Shown: positions 27,126-35,198 of the stretch, piece by piece
How the letters are laid out: every line of letters starts with the position of its first letter
How positions within the stretch are numbered: the first letter of the stretch is position 1
Assembly (NCBI GenBank): GCA_964550025.1
Contig: CAZJYI010000032.1
Location: forward strand, 22,800 to 86,799
Origin: CAZJYI01 sp964550025
GTDB taxonomy: Bacteria > Verrucomicrobiota > Kiritimatiellia > UBA8416 > CAYOBW01
Direction of reading: 5' to 3'
DNA: 64,000 nucleotides
The notes under the pieces: generated by a model
Database searches by the model: none
The model's input: only the letters and a program-made list of their open reading frames with translations
What the model was told of the DNA's origin: nothing
Program-made: the position numbers and the translations under genes

Positions 27126-27141
27126 ATTAGCATATGCTAAT
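27126..27141. promoter_or_regulatory. Perfect 16-bp palindrome, likely ArsR operator
   Basis: ATTAGCATATGCTAAT is a perfect inverted repeat ending 10 bp upstream of the ArsR start at 27115. Dyads of this size overlapping the promoter or translation start are the normal binding sites of ArsR-family repressors, so autoregulation of the whole RND operon is the simplest reading. Binding was not tested and no second copy was found by eye. Confidence 0.7.
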
Positions 27142-27716
27142 ACACTTGTGACAGTGTTTTCCCGGTGTCGATATGTGCAGGCCCTCCGAATGGACCCGGG
27201 TCGCTCGCTTGAAACAGACTCAGTGCCGTCAAGTAACCCCAAGGAGCAGTCCGGATCGTTGACGGCTCAACGGTATACATTGGTGAGTGTATACCGTGAA
27301 GCATCAACGGTATTCGGTGCTCCGACGGTGACGTGGGCAACAGAATCGTCGTGTTCTGCTTCCGTGATCCGTCTCCGGACTACGACACCGGAACTGTCTG
27401 GGCGTACGCACCCGACCCGGTCTGGCAAGGCGCAGCGCAGCGAAGACGGGACTTCGCGGCGTGAGGGTCTGTTCTGAACCGGTGCCGAATGAGGGGAAAC
27501 TGTCGTCAGCCTGCCGCCATGGCCAGCCTCGCCACACGATCGACCACTGCCGCACCAATTATTGACCCCAGGGAGGGGTTTCTCGTATCCTTCGCGGGGA
27601 TTTCCAGAGTAGCGTTCGATTTGCCTCCTTCCTCCCCAAGCCATGCAGGCGGTTGGACCGCCGGACACCAACTCCTGTCAGAAATGACCGGACTGAGGGA
27701 ATTGTCGAGAACCGCC
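27142..27716. other. 575-bp stretch between divergent genes, no clear gene
   Basis: Separates the ArsR operon (minus) from the short ORF and GH2 gene (plus). It holds the 28-bp inverted repeat at 27270-27297. No open frame has a convincing start and recognisable product. A small hairpin (GCGAAG/CTTCGC) lies near 27439-27458. Confidence 0.5.
27270..27297. promoter_or_regulatory. Inverted repeat ACGGTATAC-N10-GTATACCGT
   Basis: Perfect 9-bp arms separated by 10 bases. The size fits a dimeric regulator site in the divergent region between the ArsR operon and the GH2 gene; no poly-T follows it, so a terminator is less likely. The cognate regulator is unknown. Confidence 0.5.
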
Positions 27717-27839
27717 ATGAAGAACACCTTGTTGATAGCGTTTATGAGCCTCTTGGCCGTCTGTTCGCAGGCAGCGGCCGCGGAACAACCTAACAGTGAA
27801 AGAAGGGACTTCTGTCGTCCCGTGAATGAGGTTAGATGA
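27717..27839 (+). CDS. Short signal-peptide ORF coupled to GH2 gene (gene stub or leader peptide)
   Basis: 40 codons. MKNTLLIAFMSLLAVCSQAAAAEQ is a textbook signal peptide with an AAA cleavage site; only about 18 residues follow. The stop overlaps the GH2 start (ATGA at 27836-27839), as in translational coupling. It could be a real tiny secreted peptide, a leader controlling the GH2 gene, or the 5' stub of an exported protein whose body was lost. The last is favoured because several neighbouring genes are internally deleted. Confidence 0.45.
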   Translation: MKNTLLIAFMSLLAVCSQAAAAEQPNSERRDFCRPVNEVR

Positions 27840-30739
27840 GATACGTAGCTATACTGCTTGGACTGCTGTTTCCCTTTGCCGGACCATCCGCAGCCAACGA
27901 GGTCCTGTCGCTGGATGGGGAATGGAGCATCGCGTTCGATCCCGCCAACACCGGCCGCGATGGCCGCTGGCATACGAAGGATGGTTTCGCCAAACTCGAG
28001 AAGGCGCGCCCGATCCAGGTCCCAAGTTGCTGGGAGCAGATCGAAAAGGACTACGAAGGTGTGGCCTATTATCGGCGTAGGTTCACGGTTCCAAAAGACT
28101 GGGATGGGAAGGTCGTTCGCCTGCGGTTTGATGCGGTGAACTTCATGAGCGAGGTGTGGCTGAACGACCAGGCGGTCGGCTTTCACGAAGGTGGGTTCAC
28201 GCCGTTCGAGTTTCGGGTGGAGCAGATGCTCAAGCCTGGTGAGGAGAACACCCTCACCGTGCGGGTGGCCGGACCGATCCTGATGACGGGCAGGACGATA
28301 GAGGGTGTCGGCAAGATGGCGACGCCACAGTGGCGAGGGGCCATCACGGGTGGGATCTGGCAGCCGGTCCGGTTGATCGCGACCGGCAAGGCCTATGTCG
28401 AGGATGTGTTCATCGAGCCGAATATCGCCGACGATACGGCGACGTTTCACCTCACACTCCAACACGATCGTGAGAAGACCGAAACGGTAGAGGTCGCGAT
28501 CCGAGTTTTGTCCGGAGGGGAGACGGCGGATGCCGTCGCGAGACAGCGGAAGTCGCTGACATTGAGACCAGGCGTGACGCGAGAGAGTTGGAAGCTGAAG
28601 ATCCCGGGCGCGAAGTACTGGTCGCCGGAGAACCCCCATCTCTACGGGGCCGAAGTCAGCGTGAAGTCAGGCGATGCGGTCTCGGACACATGGAAGACGC
28701 GCTTCGGGATGCGTGAGTTCACCATCCGCGACAAGAAGTTCTATCTGAACGGGAAGCCGATGTTCCTGAAAGCAACGTTCTTTGAGGGGCTCTACCCGGT
28801 GAAGCTGGCCTATCCGGACAGCCGCGAGATGGCGGTGCGAGAGATCCAGTTGGCAAAGGATGCGGGGTTCAACATGATTCGTCCCTGGCGGAAACCGCCG
28901 CCGCCGATGTGGCTCGATCTGGCCGACGAGATGGGCGTCCTGACCGTGGGTTCGCTGGCCATCGAGTGCATGGGTTTTCCGGTGGAGTCGGCACGGCTAC
29001 CGGGATGGGTGGCGAACGAAGTCCGCGAGAGCGTACGGCGCGACCGGAACCGCGCGTGCGTCGTGCAATGGGAGCTGTTCAACGAACTGAAGCGGCCCGT
29101 GCTGATGCAGCTCTTGCATCCGATGGCGATGCTGGCGCGTGAGCTCGATCCGACGCGACTGATCCTCGATGAATCGGGCGGTTGGGCCCAGGGCGCCAAT
29201 ATGTATCTGCCGTACGAGTCTGAACCGATCAAGTTCAACGATGTCCACCACTACCCGGGCCAACAGATCAGAGATGAGGTGTACGAGAAGCTCCTCATGA
29301 CCGCCATCAAGACCCACAAGGAGATGCGGCAGATGGGACTCGAGGGCAAAATGCCGGGGAAGAACGTGATCGTGGGGCTCCCGACCTACTTCTCGGAGTT
29401 GGGCTACGGGAGTTTGCCCGACCTGGTGGCCTGCAACAAACGGTTCGCGGAGGTGGGCAATCCGATCGCCCCGCCCACGGTCTACCACAAGCGTCTGGCC
29501 GATCAGCATCGGCAGGCGCTCAAAGAGAGCGGATTTGATGAACTGTATCCGGACTTGCAGAAGTTCTGCCTCGACCAACAAGAGGTTCACGGGACCGCCA
29601 ACCGGAGGATGATAGAGGCGGTGCGGTGCAACCCCAACGTCGTGGGTTACTGCATCCATGCGTTGACCGCAGGGGATTGGATCATGGGTGCAGGGCTATT
29701 GGACATCTGGCGGAATCCAAAGACCTATGCGTATGAAGGCACGAAGGCCGCCAATCAGCCTCAGATACTCACGATCCGGGTGCGCCCGCGCAACGTGTAT
29801 GCCGAGAAGGGGACGAAGATCTCCATCACTGGCGTGAACGAGGCGGAGTCGATTTCGGGCGCCTTGAAAGTGAGCGTGGTGGGTGGCGATGGCGCCACCG
29901 TACTCGAAAAGAGCATGCAGACGAATCTGGATTCGGGGATCGTGCATCTCTTCGTCGAGGAGCTCGATACCAAGGCGCTTAGGGGTACGTACACGGCGAG
30001 GACGATATTCGAGTCGGCTGACGGCGCAACGATCGCCAGAAGCGAATACCCTTTCGACGTCTTCCCGGCCGAAGAGTTGGCAGCGCCGAAACGGCAGGTT
30101 GCGATCGTGGAACCCGCGCCTACGCTGAAGCGCTTCCTGACGCAGAAGGGGATCGACGTTGTCGCATTCAATGCGAATACCAAGCCGCCTGTGCCCGTGT
30201 TTGTTTCGAACCGGACCGTCAAGCCTCCGCAGTTGAAGAAGCACTCGTCCGCGCTCGAAGCGTTCATGGAGGCGGGAGGAACGGCAGTCTACCTGCACGC
30301 GGGTGGGATGCGCGTCCCGTGGAGTAAGTCAACCAAAGCCGCCGCACCGTTGCCCTTGAATTTGCGCCTCCGGTGGCCCGGAGACCTCTGGAACGGTGTT
30401 CCGCGGCTGGTCAGGAATCATCCGGTCTTTGATGGGCTTCCGGTCGACTGCATGATGGGGGCGGTCTACGAGAATGTTATGGCCCAGAACACGATGCGGG
30501 ATGTGCCAGGCAAGCCGATCGTGGCTTCCATAGGGTTTGATTGGTACCCGAACTATGACCCGATGTTGCGCCATTACTACGGCCCCGGGGACGCATGGTG
30601 GGGAACCGATCTGGGTGTCGTGCCGATCGGCAGGGGCCGCTGCGTTGTCTCGCGGTTGCGCCTGGAGCAGAACCTGGGCAAGGACCCGGTCGCCGACCGA
30701 ATCTTGCTCAACATGATCCGATTCGCGGGTTCAAAATGA
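27836..30739 (+). CDS. Exported GH2-type glycoside hydrolase
   Basis: 967 residues. MRYVAILLGLLFPFAGPSAA is a signal peptide, after which the protein follows the paralogue at 17182-20022 closely throughout (LSLDGEWSIAFDP, GFNMIRPWRKPPPP, VVQWELFNEL, LGYGSLPDL). Sugar-binding jelly roll at about 30-200, immunoglobulin-like domain, then the TIM barrel. The likely acid/base glutamate lies in FNELKR (about 415) and a candidate nucleophile in SELGYG (about 519). A C-terminal amidotransferase-like domain (MEAGGTAVYLHAGG, VVPIGRGRCVVSRLRL) is shared with the paralogue. The pair suggests one enzyme outside and one inside the cytoplasm acting on related substrates. Confidence 0.9.
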   Translation: MRYVAILLGLLFPFAGPSAANEVLSLDGEWSIAFDPANTGRDGRWHTKDGFAKLEKARPIQVPSCWEQIEKDYEGVAYYRRRFTVPKDWDGKVVRLRFDAVNFMSEVWLNDQAVGFHEGGFTPFEFRVEQMLKPGEENTLTVRVAGPILMTGRTIEGVGKMATPQWRGAITGGIWQPVRLIATGKAYVEDVFIEPNIADDTATFHLTLQHDREKTETVEVAIRVLSGGETADAVARQRKSLTLRPGVTRESWKLKIPGAKYWSPENPHLYGAEVSVKSGDAVSDTWKTRFGMREFTIRDKKFYLNGKPMFLKATFFEGLYPVKLAYPDSREMAVREIQLAKDAGFNMIRPWRKPPPPMWLDLADEMGVLTVGSLAIECMGFPVESARLPGWVANEVRESVRRDRNRACVVQWELFNELKRPVLMQLLHPMAMLARELDPTRLILDESGGWAQGANMYLPYESEPIKFNDVHHYPGQQIRDEVYEKLLMTAIKTHKEMRQMGLEGKMPGKNVIVGLPTYFSELGYGSLPDLVACNKRFAEVGNPIAPPTVYHKRLADQHRQALKESGFDELYPDLQKFCLDQQEVHGTANRRMIEAVRCNPNVVGYCIHALTAGDWIMGAGLLDIWRNPKTYAYEGTKAANQPQILTIRVRPRNVYAEKGTKISITGVNEAESISGALKVSVVGGDGATVLEKSMQTNLDSGIVHLFVEELDTKALRGTYTARTIFESADGATIARSEYPFDVFPAEELAAPKRQVAIVEPAPTLKRFLTQKGIDVVAFNANTKPPVPVFVSNRTVKPPQLKKHSSALEAFMEAGGTAVYLHAGGMRVPWSKSTKAAAPLPLNLRLRWPGDLWNGVPRLVRNHPVFDGLPVDCMMGAVYENVMAQNTMRDVPGKPIVASIGFDWYPNYDPMLRHYYGPGDAWWGTDLGVVPIGRGRCVVSRLRLEQNLGKDPVADRILLNMIRFAGSK

Positions 30740-30808
30740 TTGAGCGTGCACGAAGCAACGGTTGGGCGACACGCATACCTGCCCGCATTTGGCGAAACGG
30801 GATAGGTC

Positions 30809-31966
30809 TTAACCGGCATGACTTCCCTCCGTCTTCTGTACACAGAACTGTTCCATCGCCTTGCGATCGGGCTCGACGCCAAGCCCCGGGGCTACCGGCA
30901 CCTGCGCAACTCCGCGCACAATCTCCAGTCTCTCGGCATACATCTCGTCGCGCATCGGGTTCGCCGTGCGGTCCGCCTCCAACAGCGGTTCGGCGGGTTC
31001 GGCTCTTCCGGGCTCGACGCATGTCGTCGCCAGGAAGTGCGTCGCAGCAGCCAGGTTCAGCATCGTGCCCCACACGTGGGGAAGCACGTTGACGCCGCGG
31101 GACGAGGCAATTGCGCGGATCTTGAGTGCCTCGGTCGGGCCGCCGCAATAGGCCAGGTCCGGCTGGGCGATGTGCACCCCGCCGTGCGACAGCAGTTCCC
31201 GGAACCCCCAGCGGGTCTGCTCGCACTCGCCTGTCGCGATCGGCGTGTTCAGCTTGTCCGCCAGGTCGCGAAATCGATCGCCACACTGCGGGGAAAGCGG
31301 TTCCTCGAACCAGGCATACGCGTGCGCGTCCAGCACGCGTCCGACTTCGAGCGCCTCGGGCACGTCATAGGCATGGTTGGAGTCGGCCATCAGCCGCACA
31401 TTCGGAAAGGCCCGGCGCATGGCCGCGATCAATTCCTTATCGAAAGCCGTGTTCTTGCCGATCTTGATCTTCAACGCCTTGAACCCCTGGTCGACGTACT
31501 GGCCGGCCTCGGCCAGGATGGTCTCAAGCAGCCGCGGCTCGGGTTCCTTTCTGAAGTACATGCCCGTGGCGTAGCACGGCACCGAATTGCGCACGCGGCC
31601 GCCCATCAGTTCCGAAGCGGATACCCCCAGCAACTTGCCCTTGAGATCGAGCAGCGCCATGTCCAGGCCGGACATCGCGCCCATCATGATCCCTTTGCGT
31701 GCAAAGTCCAGGGAGGCCCGCCAACAGTGTTGCCAGGCGGCTTCGTTGCACAGCGCATCCCACCCCACCAGCAGCGGCGCATAGAACGAGGCGATGGCGC
31801 ACTGCGTGACCTCCGCCGGGCCGTAGCACTCTCCCCAGCCCACGGCGCCGGAACCATCGACGACCTCGACCAGGAGGGCGCTACGTGTGTCGTAGTGCCA
31901 CTGTGAAAAACCGAACGGCTCCTCGAGCGCGTGCTGAAGACGGTATGTCCGGATGCACTCAATCAT
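30809..31966 (-). CDS. Enolase-superfamily (mandelate racemase/muconate lactonizing) enzyme
   Basis: 385 residues. The capping domain occupies about 1-120 and the barrel follows. Catalytic features are visible: the KxK pair in ALKIKIGKN (about 165), metal ligands in MADSNHAYD (about 190), FEEPL (about 222) and GECEQ (about 246), and the distal histidine in LPHVWG (about 298). This set fits sugar-acid dehydratases or racemases of the MR subgroup, such as fuconate- or galactonate-type dehydratases. With a GH29 fucosidase in the same window, a fuconate-type reaction is attractive but cannot be read from the sequence. It has no signal peptide and acts in the cytoplasm. A 27-codon ORF overlaps its start. 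Confidence 0.9.
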   Translation of the reverse strand: MIECIRTYRLQHALEEPFGFSQWHYDTRSALLVEVVDGSGAVGWGECYGPAEVTQCAIASFYAPLLVGWDALCNEAAWQHCWRASLDFARKGIMMGAMSGLDMALLDLKGKLLGVSASELMGGRVRNSVPCYATGMYFRKEPEPRLLETILAEAGQYVDQGFKALKIKIGKNTAFDKELIAAMRRAFPNVRLMADSNHAYDVPEALEVGRVLDAHAYAWFEEPLSPQCGDRFRDLADKLNTPIATGECEQTRWGFRELLSHGGVHIAQPDLAYCGGPTEALKIRAIASSRGVNVLPHVWGTMLNLAAATHFLATTCVEPGRAEPAEPLLEADRTANPMRDEMYAERLEIVRGVAQVPVAPGLGVEPDRKAMEQFCVQKTEGSHAG

Positions 31967-32046
31967 GCTTGCACCGCCCTTAGTGTGGATGCGTCCGCCA
32001 TGACGACGGTTGCGACGATCATCACCGGCAGCATCAGTTCATTCAT
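31963..32046 (-). CDS. 27-codon hydrophobic ORF coupled to the enolase-superfamily gene
   Basis: The ATG at 32046 has a strong GAGGAGG ribosome site, and the frame encodes MNELMLPVMIVATVVMADAS plus seven residues. Its TGA overlaps the next ATG (ATGA). The strong ribosome site argues that it is translated and feeds ribosomes into the enolase-type gene. It may be a leader peptide or the stub of a deleted membrane or exported protein. Confidence 0.45.
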   Translation of the reverse strand: MNELMLPVMIVATVVMADASTLRAVQA

Positions 32047-32152
32047 CCGCCCGACTCCTCCTCGGGGTTTGTTTCGCCATCCAGTTTCCCACGGATGGGT
32101 CCCGGAGTGGAATGGCGGATCTTGCAATAGGCATGGCGGATGTTACGCTAGG

Positions 32153-32386
32153 TCAGAGAATCTCCCAGTCGTGCGGGAGTCCCCAGCCGGTTCTGCCCTC
32201 TTCCCAAGTGAACCGGGCCGTTTGCGTGAAGGTCAACCCTCGCAAGACAACTCCGTAAACCGGCGTATCCTCCGGACCCTCGTAGTCGATGTCGCCTTCG
32301 ATACGAATCAACTCGGACAGCGCCGGCGCCACGAAGAAGTCGGCCGCCGCTGATTGTCCAGCGAGGCCCACAAGCCAGAGTGTCAT
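32153..32386 (-). pseudogene. Remnant of an exported parallel-beta-helix protein
   Basis: 77 codons from the ATG at 32386. MTLWLVGLAGQSAAADFFVAP is a signal peptide joined to the FFVAP opening usual for right-handed beta-helix proteins of the pectate-lyase type. It then jumps to VVLRGLTFTQTARF, which in full-length relatives lies well inside the protein, and stops soon after. The middle and the 3' part are missing, so this is a deletion remnant rather than a working enzyme. The family comparison is from memory. Confidence 0.6.
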
Positions 32387-32446
32387 GAGCACTCTGAGCA
32401 GGAACCGGCTCGCGAGCCGTGATCGGGCAATGGTAGGTCACTTCTC

Positions 32447-32476
32447 ATTCGTGTCCATTCGCGTTCATTCGCGGTT
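32447..32476. repeat. Short tandem repeat, 10-bp period
   Basis: Three degenerate units ATTCGTGTCC, ATTCGCGTTC and ATTCGCGGTT between two pseudogenes. The unit differs in length from the heptamer arrays elsewhere in the window. Confidence 0.7.
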
Positions 32477-32504
32477 CAATCCCTCCGCGCACGCCCACGC
32501 GACC

Positions 32505-33056
32505 TCACTTCCCGGGCTGCCCCGCATACATCAACGTGGCCCACGAGGCGTGGGCGATGTCCCATCGCTCCGGTCGCCTCTTCTTAACAACCTGGGCGGT
32601 GAACGGCATCTCCATCCCCGTCCGGTCGTGGCAGTGGTGGTAGACCCGTTCATAGATGCTGCTGAAGCGGCCGCGACACTTGTCCGAGATCCTCTTGTAG
32701 TGGTACCGTCCCTCGTGACTGCGATACGGCTTGTACGGCACGTCGTGCCCCAGGTTGTACTTCGCCGCGTATTCGAAGCCCAGGGCAAGCCGGTTGTCGT
32801 AGGCGCCGTACAGGTCGACCCCCTGCTTCCAGTCCAGCTTGGAGAAGCGATGACTTCGTAACTCCTTCCAGGCCGCTGCCCACGGCTCCTCGCCAGTGGC
32901 AACCTTGGCCTTGACGAAGTCCAATTCCGCCCGGCTGTGCAGAATGCCGGGGTGCGTGAACGACTTGCGGGTGACCAGGTCGGCAGCTGCCGATCCGGTG
33001 AGACCGCCACAGAAGCTGAGTGCCAACAGAATGCAGGCAGTCCGGAAGTCCGTCAT
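32505..33056 (-). pseudogene. Internally deleted alginate-lyase-family gene
   Basis: 183 codons from the ATG at 33056, with signal peptide (ACILLALSFCGGLTGSAAA). The first part, FTHPGILHSRAELDFVKAKV, is the N-terminal signature of the alginate-lyase superfamily. After FSKLDW the frame continues as KQGVDLYGAYDNRLALGFEY and ISDKCRGRFSSIYERVYHH, which belong to the C-terminal third of full-length proteins (about 380-420 residues). The catalytic middle is absent while the frame is kept, so this is an in-frame deletion. It could still yield a stable secreted fragment, but lyase activity is not expected. Confidence 0.65.
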
Positions 33057-33361
33057 GGTTGTTCTCGCCGTTGTTAGCTCATTCAACTCGGTCCGCGGAA
33101 CGGCGCAGGAGCACCGTTCTACGGTACGGCCGCAAGCCCCATGCGTTCTCGGATGGATCTGACTCGCCCCTATGTATGTGGACGGTGAGAGACTAACCGA
33201 TGCACCCTCTTCGCGGAAGCCTTTGCGGATACGAACTGAACCGTGAAGTGCACTCTGTGCCGGGGCGGGTGGCGCAGTCGCTTTTTGGGTTGTGTTTCTC
33301 TGTGCGCTCTGATTGGATACTCTGCATCCTGCTTTGATGGAACGAGCGTAATTGAACGACA
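33057..33361. other. Divergent intergenic region (305 bp)
   Basis: Lies between the deleted lyase gene (minus) and the ECF sigma gene (plus). It should hold both promoters, but no strong -35/-10 pair or repeat was recognised by eye. Confidence 0.5.
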
Positions 33362-34039
33362 ATGACCACGGCCCACACACACACGGCTGAAGACGCATAC
33401 GAGCAGTTGTATCGTTTTGCGCTGAGTCTGAGCAAATGTTCCTCCGCGGCCTCGGACCTGGTACAGCAGACGTACTGGAAGTGGTTGAAGTACCGTGGTC
33501 GCATCAGGAATCCGGCCAAGACCCGGTCCTGGCTGTTCACAACGCTGTACCGTGAGTTCTTGAAGGAGGTCCGAAGAGGGAATCGCCTGCGCTTCCTCGA
33601 GGATGGGGAGCCGGAGCGTGATATTCCGTCCACGCAGTGGGACGCGGGCCGAAGTCTCGACGGCGAAATGGCCATGCAGGCGTTGCAGCAGGTTCCCGAC
33701 CCGTACCGTGCCTCCCTGAGCCTGTTTTACGTCGAGGATCTGAGCTACATGGAAATAGCCGATGTGCTCGACATTGCCCCCGGAACCGTGATGTCCCGCA
33801 TTCATCGGGGGAAGCAGTTCCTGAAGAAGGCCTTCGATGAACGTGACGAACTCGGCAGTCCCCATCTGCGCGAGTCGATGGCCGCACGGGGCGGACACGG
33901 GGCACCTGAAAGCCGCGCGGCGGCGCCAGGCGAGTCTTTTTTTGGGAATATGGTGCGGTGGCTGCGGCTCATACCTTTGATGATGAGAGTGTATCCACGT
34001 ACGGTATTGCTCGGGAACCCTGGAAGCAGCACGAACTGA
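33362..34039 (+). CDS. ECF RNA polymerase sigma factor
   Basis: 225 residues. Region 2 is seen as AEDAYEQLYRFALSLSK, DLVQQTYWKWLKY and SWLFTTLYREFLKEVRR. Region 4 is seen as ALQQVPDPYRASLSLFYVED and LSYMEIADVLDIAPGTVMSR, followed by IHRGKQFLKKAF. A C-terminal extension of about 50 residues with a hydrophobic stretch (FFGNMVRWLRLIPLMM) follows region 4 and is unusual. The next gene, a single-pass membrane protein, starts three bases after the stop, as for a cognate anti-sigma factor. Confidence 0.9.
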   Translation: MTTAHTHTAEDAYEQLYRFALSLSKCSSAASDLVQQTYWKWLKYRGRIRNPAKTRSWLFTTLYREFLKEVRRGNRLRFLEDGEPERDIPSTQWDAGRSLDGEMAMQALQQVPDPYRASLSLFYVEDLSYMEIADVLDIAPGTVMSRIHRGKQFLKKAFDERDELGSPHLRESMAARGGHGAPESRAAAPGESFFGNMVRWLRLIPLMMRVYPRTVLLGNPGSSTN

Positions 34040-34041
34040 TA

Positions 34042-34851
34042 ATGGACTCTGAACGCCACAGAATGGTGCTTTCCTGCTACCGCCCGGGGCGGGACGACGC
34101 CTCGCGGCCCGAGTTCGCCGAGGCGCTCTCGGCGCTGGAAACCGATGCAGAACTGGCGGCCTGGTACGCTGAGGAATGCGCATTTGACACCACGTTCAGG
34201 AATGCCATCTCCGACCACGCCGTCCCCCCTGTGAACGAGGTGATGGTGGCACCCCGCAAGACAGTGCTCCGCTGGCCGCGGCTGCTGGCCGCCGCGGCGG
34301 CCGTTGCCATCGTGGCGGCCGGGCTGGCTTTTCATATGCGTGGGTGGCTTGGCAGCGATCCGGGGCACACCGTTGGCGATTTTCGCGTTGCCATGGCCGA
34401 GTTTGCTGCAACGGGTCAGATCAGGCTGGACCGAATGGGTGGCGACTTCGCTTCACTTCAGGAATTCATGAAATCGCAGGGCGGGGCAACCGGTGACGAG
34501 CTGCCCAAGGTATTCGCGAATGCCATGCCGAAGGGTTGCCAGCTCATTCGCTGGGAAGACAGTTCCGTGTCGCTTTACTGCTTCGCAGTCGATCGCGGCA
34601 AGATCGTTCACGCCTTCCTGCTGCCCAGGAGTGAAATCTCCGAGGTGACCCTTTCTCAACTGTCCGAGGTGCAAGTGCACTCCACGCTTCAGACCGGGGG
34701 ATGGGCCGGCGGCGAAACGGTGTACCTGCTGGTCGCCTCCAGTCCGAATATCGACATCAGCCCCTTCCTCGAATCTGTTCGCAACAGAGTTGCCTCTCTG
34801 GGCAGATCGAGAGTCGATGCCCCCTCTCCCTTGATGGGGTGCAAGCTGTAG
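34042..34851 (+). CDS. Putative anti-sigma factor, single-pass membrane protein
   Basis: 269 residues from the ATG at 34042, two bases after the sigma factor stop; longer in-frame starts reach back to 33958 inside the sigma gene. The cytoplasmic N-terminus (ALSALETDAELAAWYAEECA) has the Glu-rich helices of FecR/RskA-like anti-sigma proteins. One membrane segment (LLAAAAAVAIVAAGLAF) lies at about residues 80-100, and a periplasmic C-terminal half follows. There is no HxxxCxxC zinc motif. The assignment rests mainly on position and topology. Confidence 0.7.
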   Translation: MDSERHRMVLSCYRPGRDDASRPEFAEALSALETDAELAAWYAEECAFDTTFRNAISDHAVPPVNEVMVAPRKTVLRWPRLLAAAAAVAIVAAGLAFHMRGWLGSDPGHTVGDFRVAMAEFAATGQIRLDRMGGDFASLQEFMKSQGGATGDELPKVFANAMPKGCQLIRWEDSSVSLYCFAVDRGKIVHAFLLPRSEISEVTLSQLSEVQVHSTLQTGGWAGGETVYLLVASSPNIDISPFLESVRNRVASLGRSRVDAPSPLMGCKL

Positions 34852-34907
34852 GATCTTGGATAGACCCTGTCCGAAAAGGGTCGCGCGGGTTTCGTGGCGC
34901 GTGGCGG

Positions 34908-34990
34908 AGCAGATTAAGTAGGAAGATCAGGTAGATAGGTCAAGTACGCCCATCGACTCTTAATCTACCTACTTAATCTCCCTCCCCGAT
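34908..34990. repeat. Hairpin repeat with 13-bp units, copy 3
   Basis: Left arm 34908-34947 (AGATTAAGTAGGA, AGATCAGGTAGAT, AGGTCAAGTAC) and right arm about 34956-34990 in reverse complement. The upstream flank matches copy 2 and the downstream flank (to about 35010, CGATCTTCCGGCGTCCCCAT) is the reverse complement of the flank of copy 1. It sits between the anti-sigma gene and the repeat protein. Confidence 0.8.
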
Positions 34991-35198
34991 CTTCCGGCGT
35001 CCCCATTTTTTCGCGCCTACATTCCCTTATGTAAGTCTTTGTCAATAAGCACCTTGCAGAAGCCGCCATCTGCCGGCGACCCCGTTCTGCAAAAAAAAGG
35101 TCACTTTTTCGGGAATAGCATGTCCCCGCCGCGGCTCTCACCTTCAAGAAACGCGATCATAGTGATCGACGTACTTCACAAGGCAAGGAGGAGCCAAA

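Noticed and set aside
27506..28639. Minus-strand 377-codon frame opposite the start of the GH2 gene
   Set aside because: The GH2 gene on the plus strand has full domain support across this span; the minus frame resembles no family.
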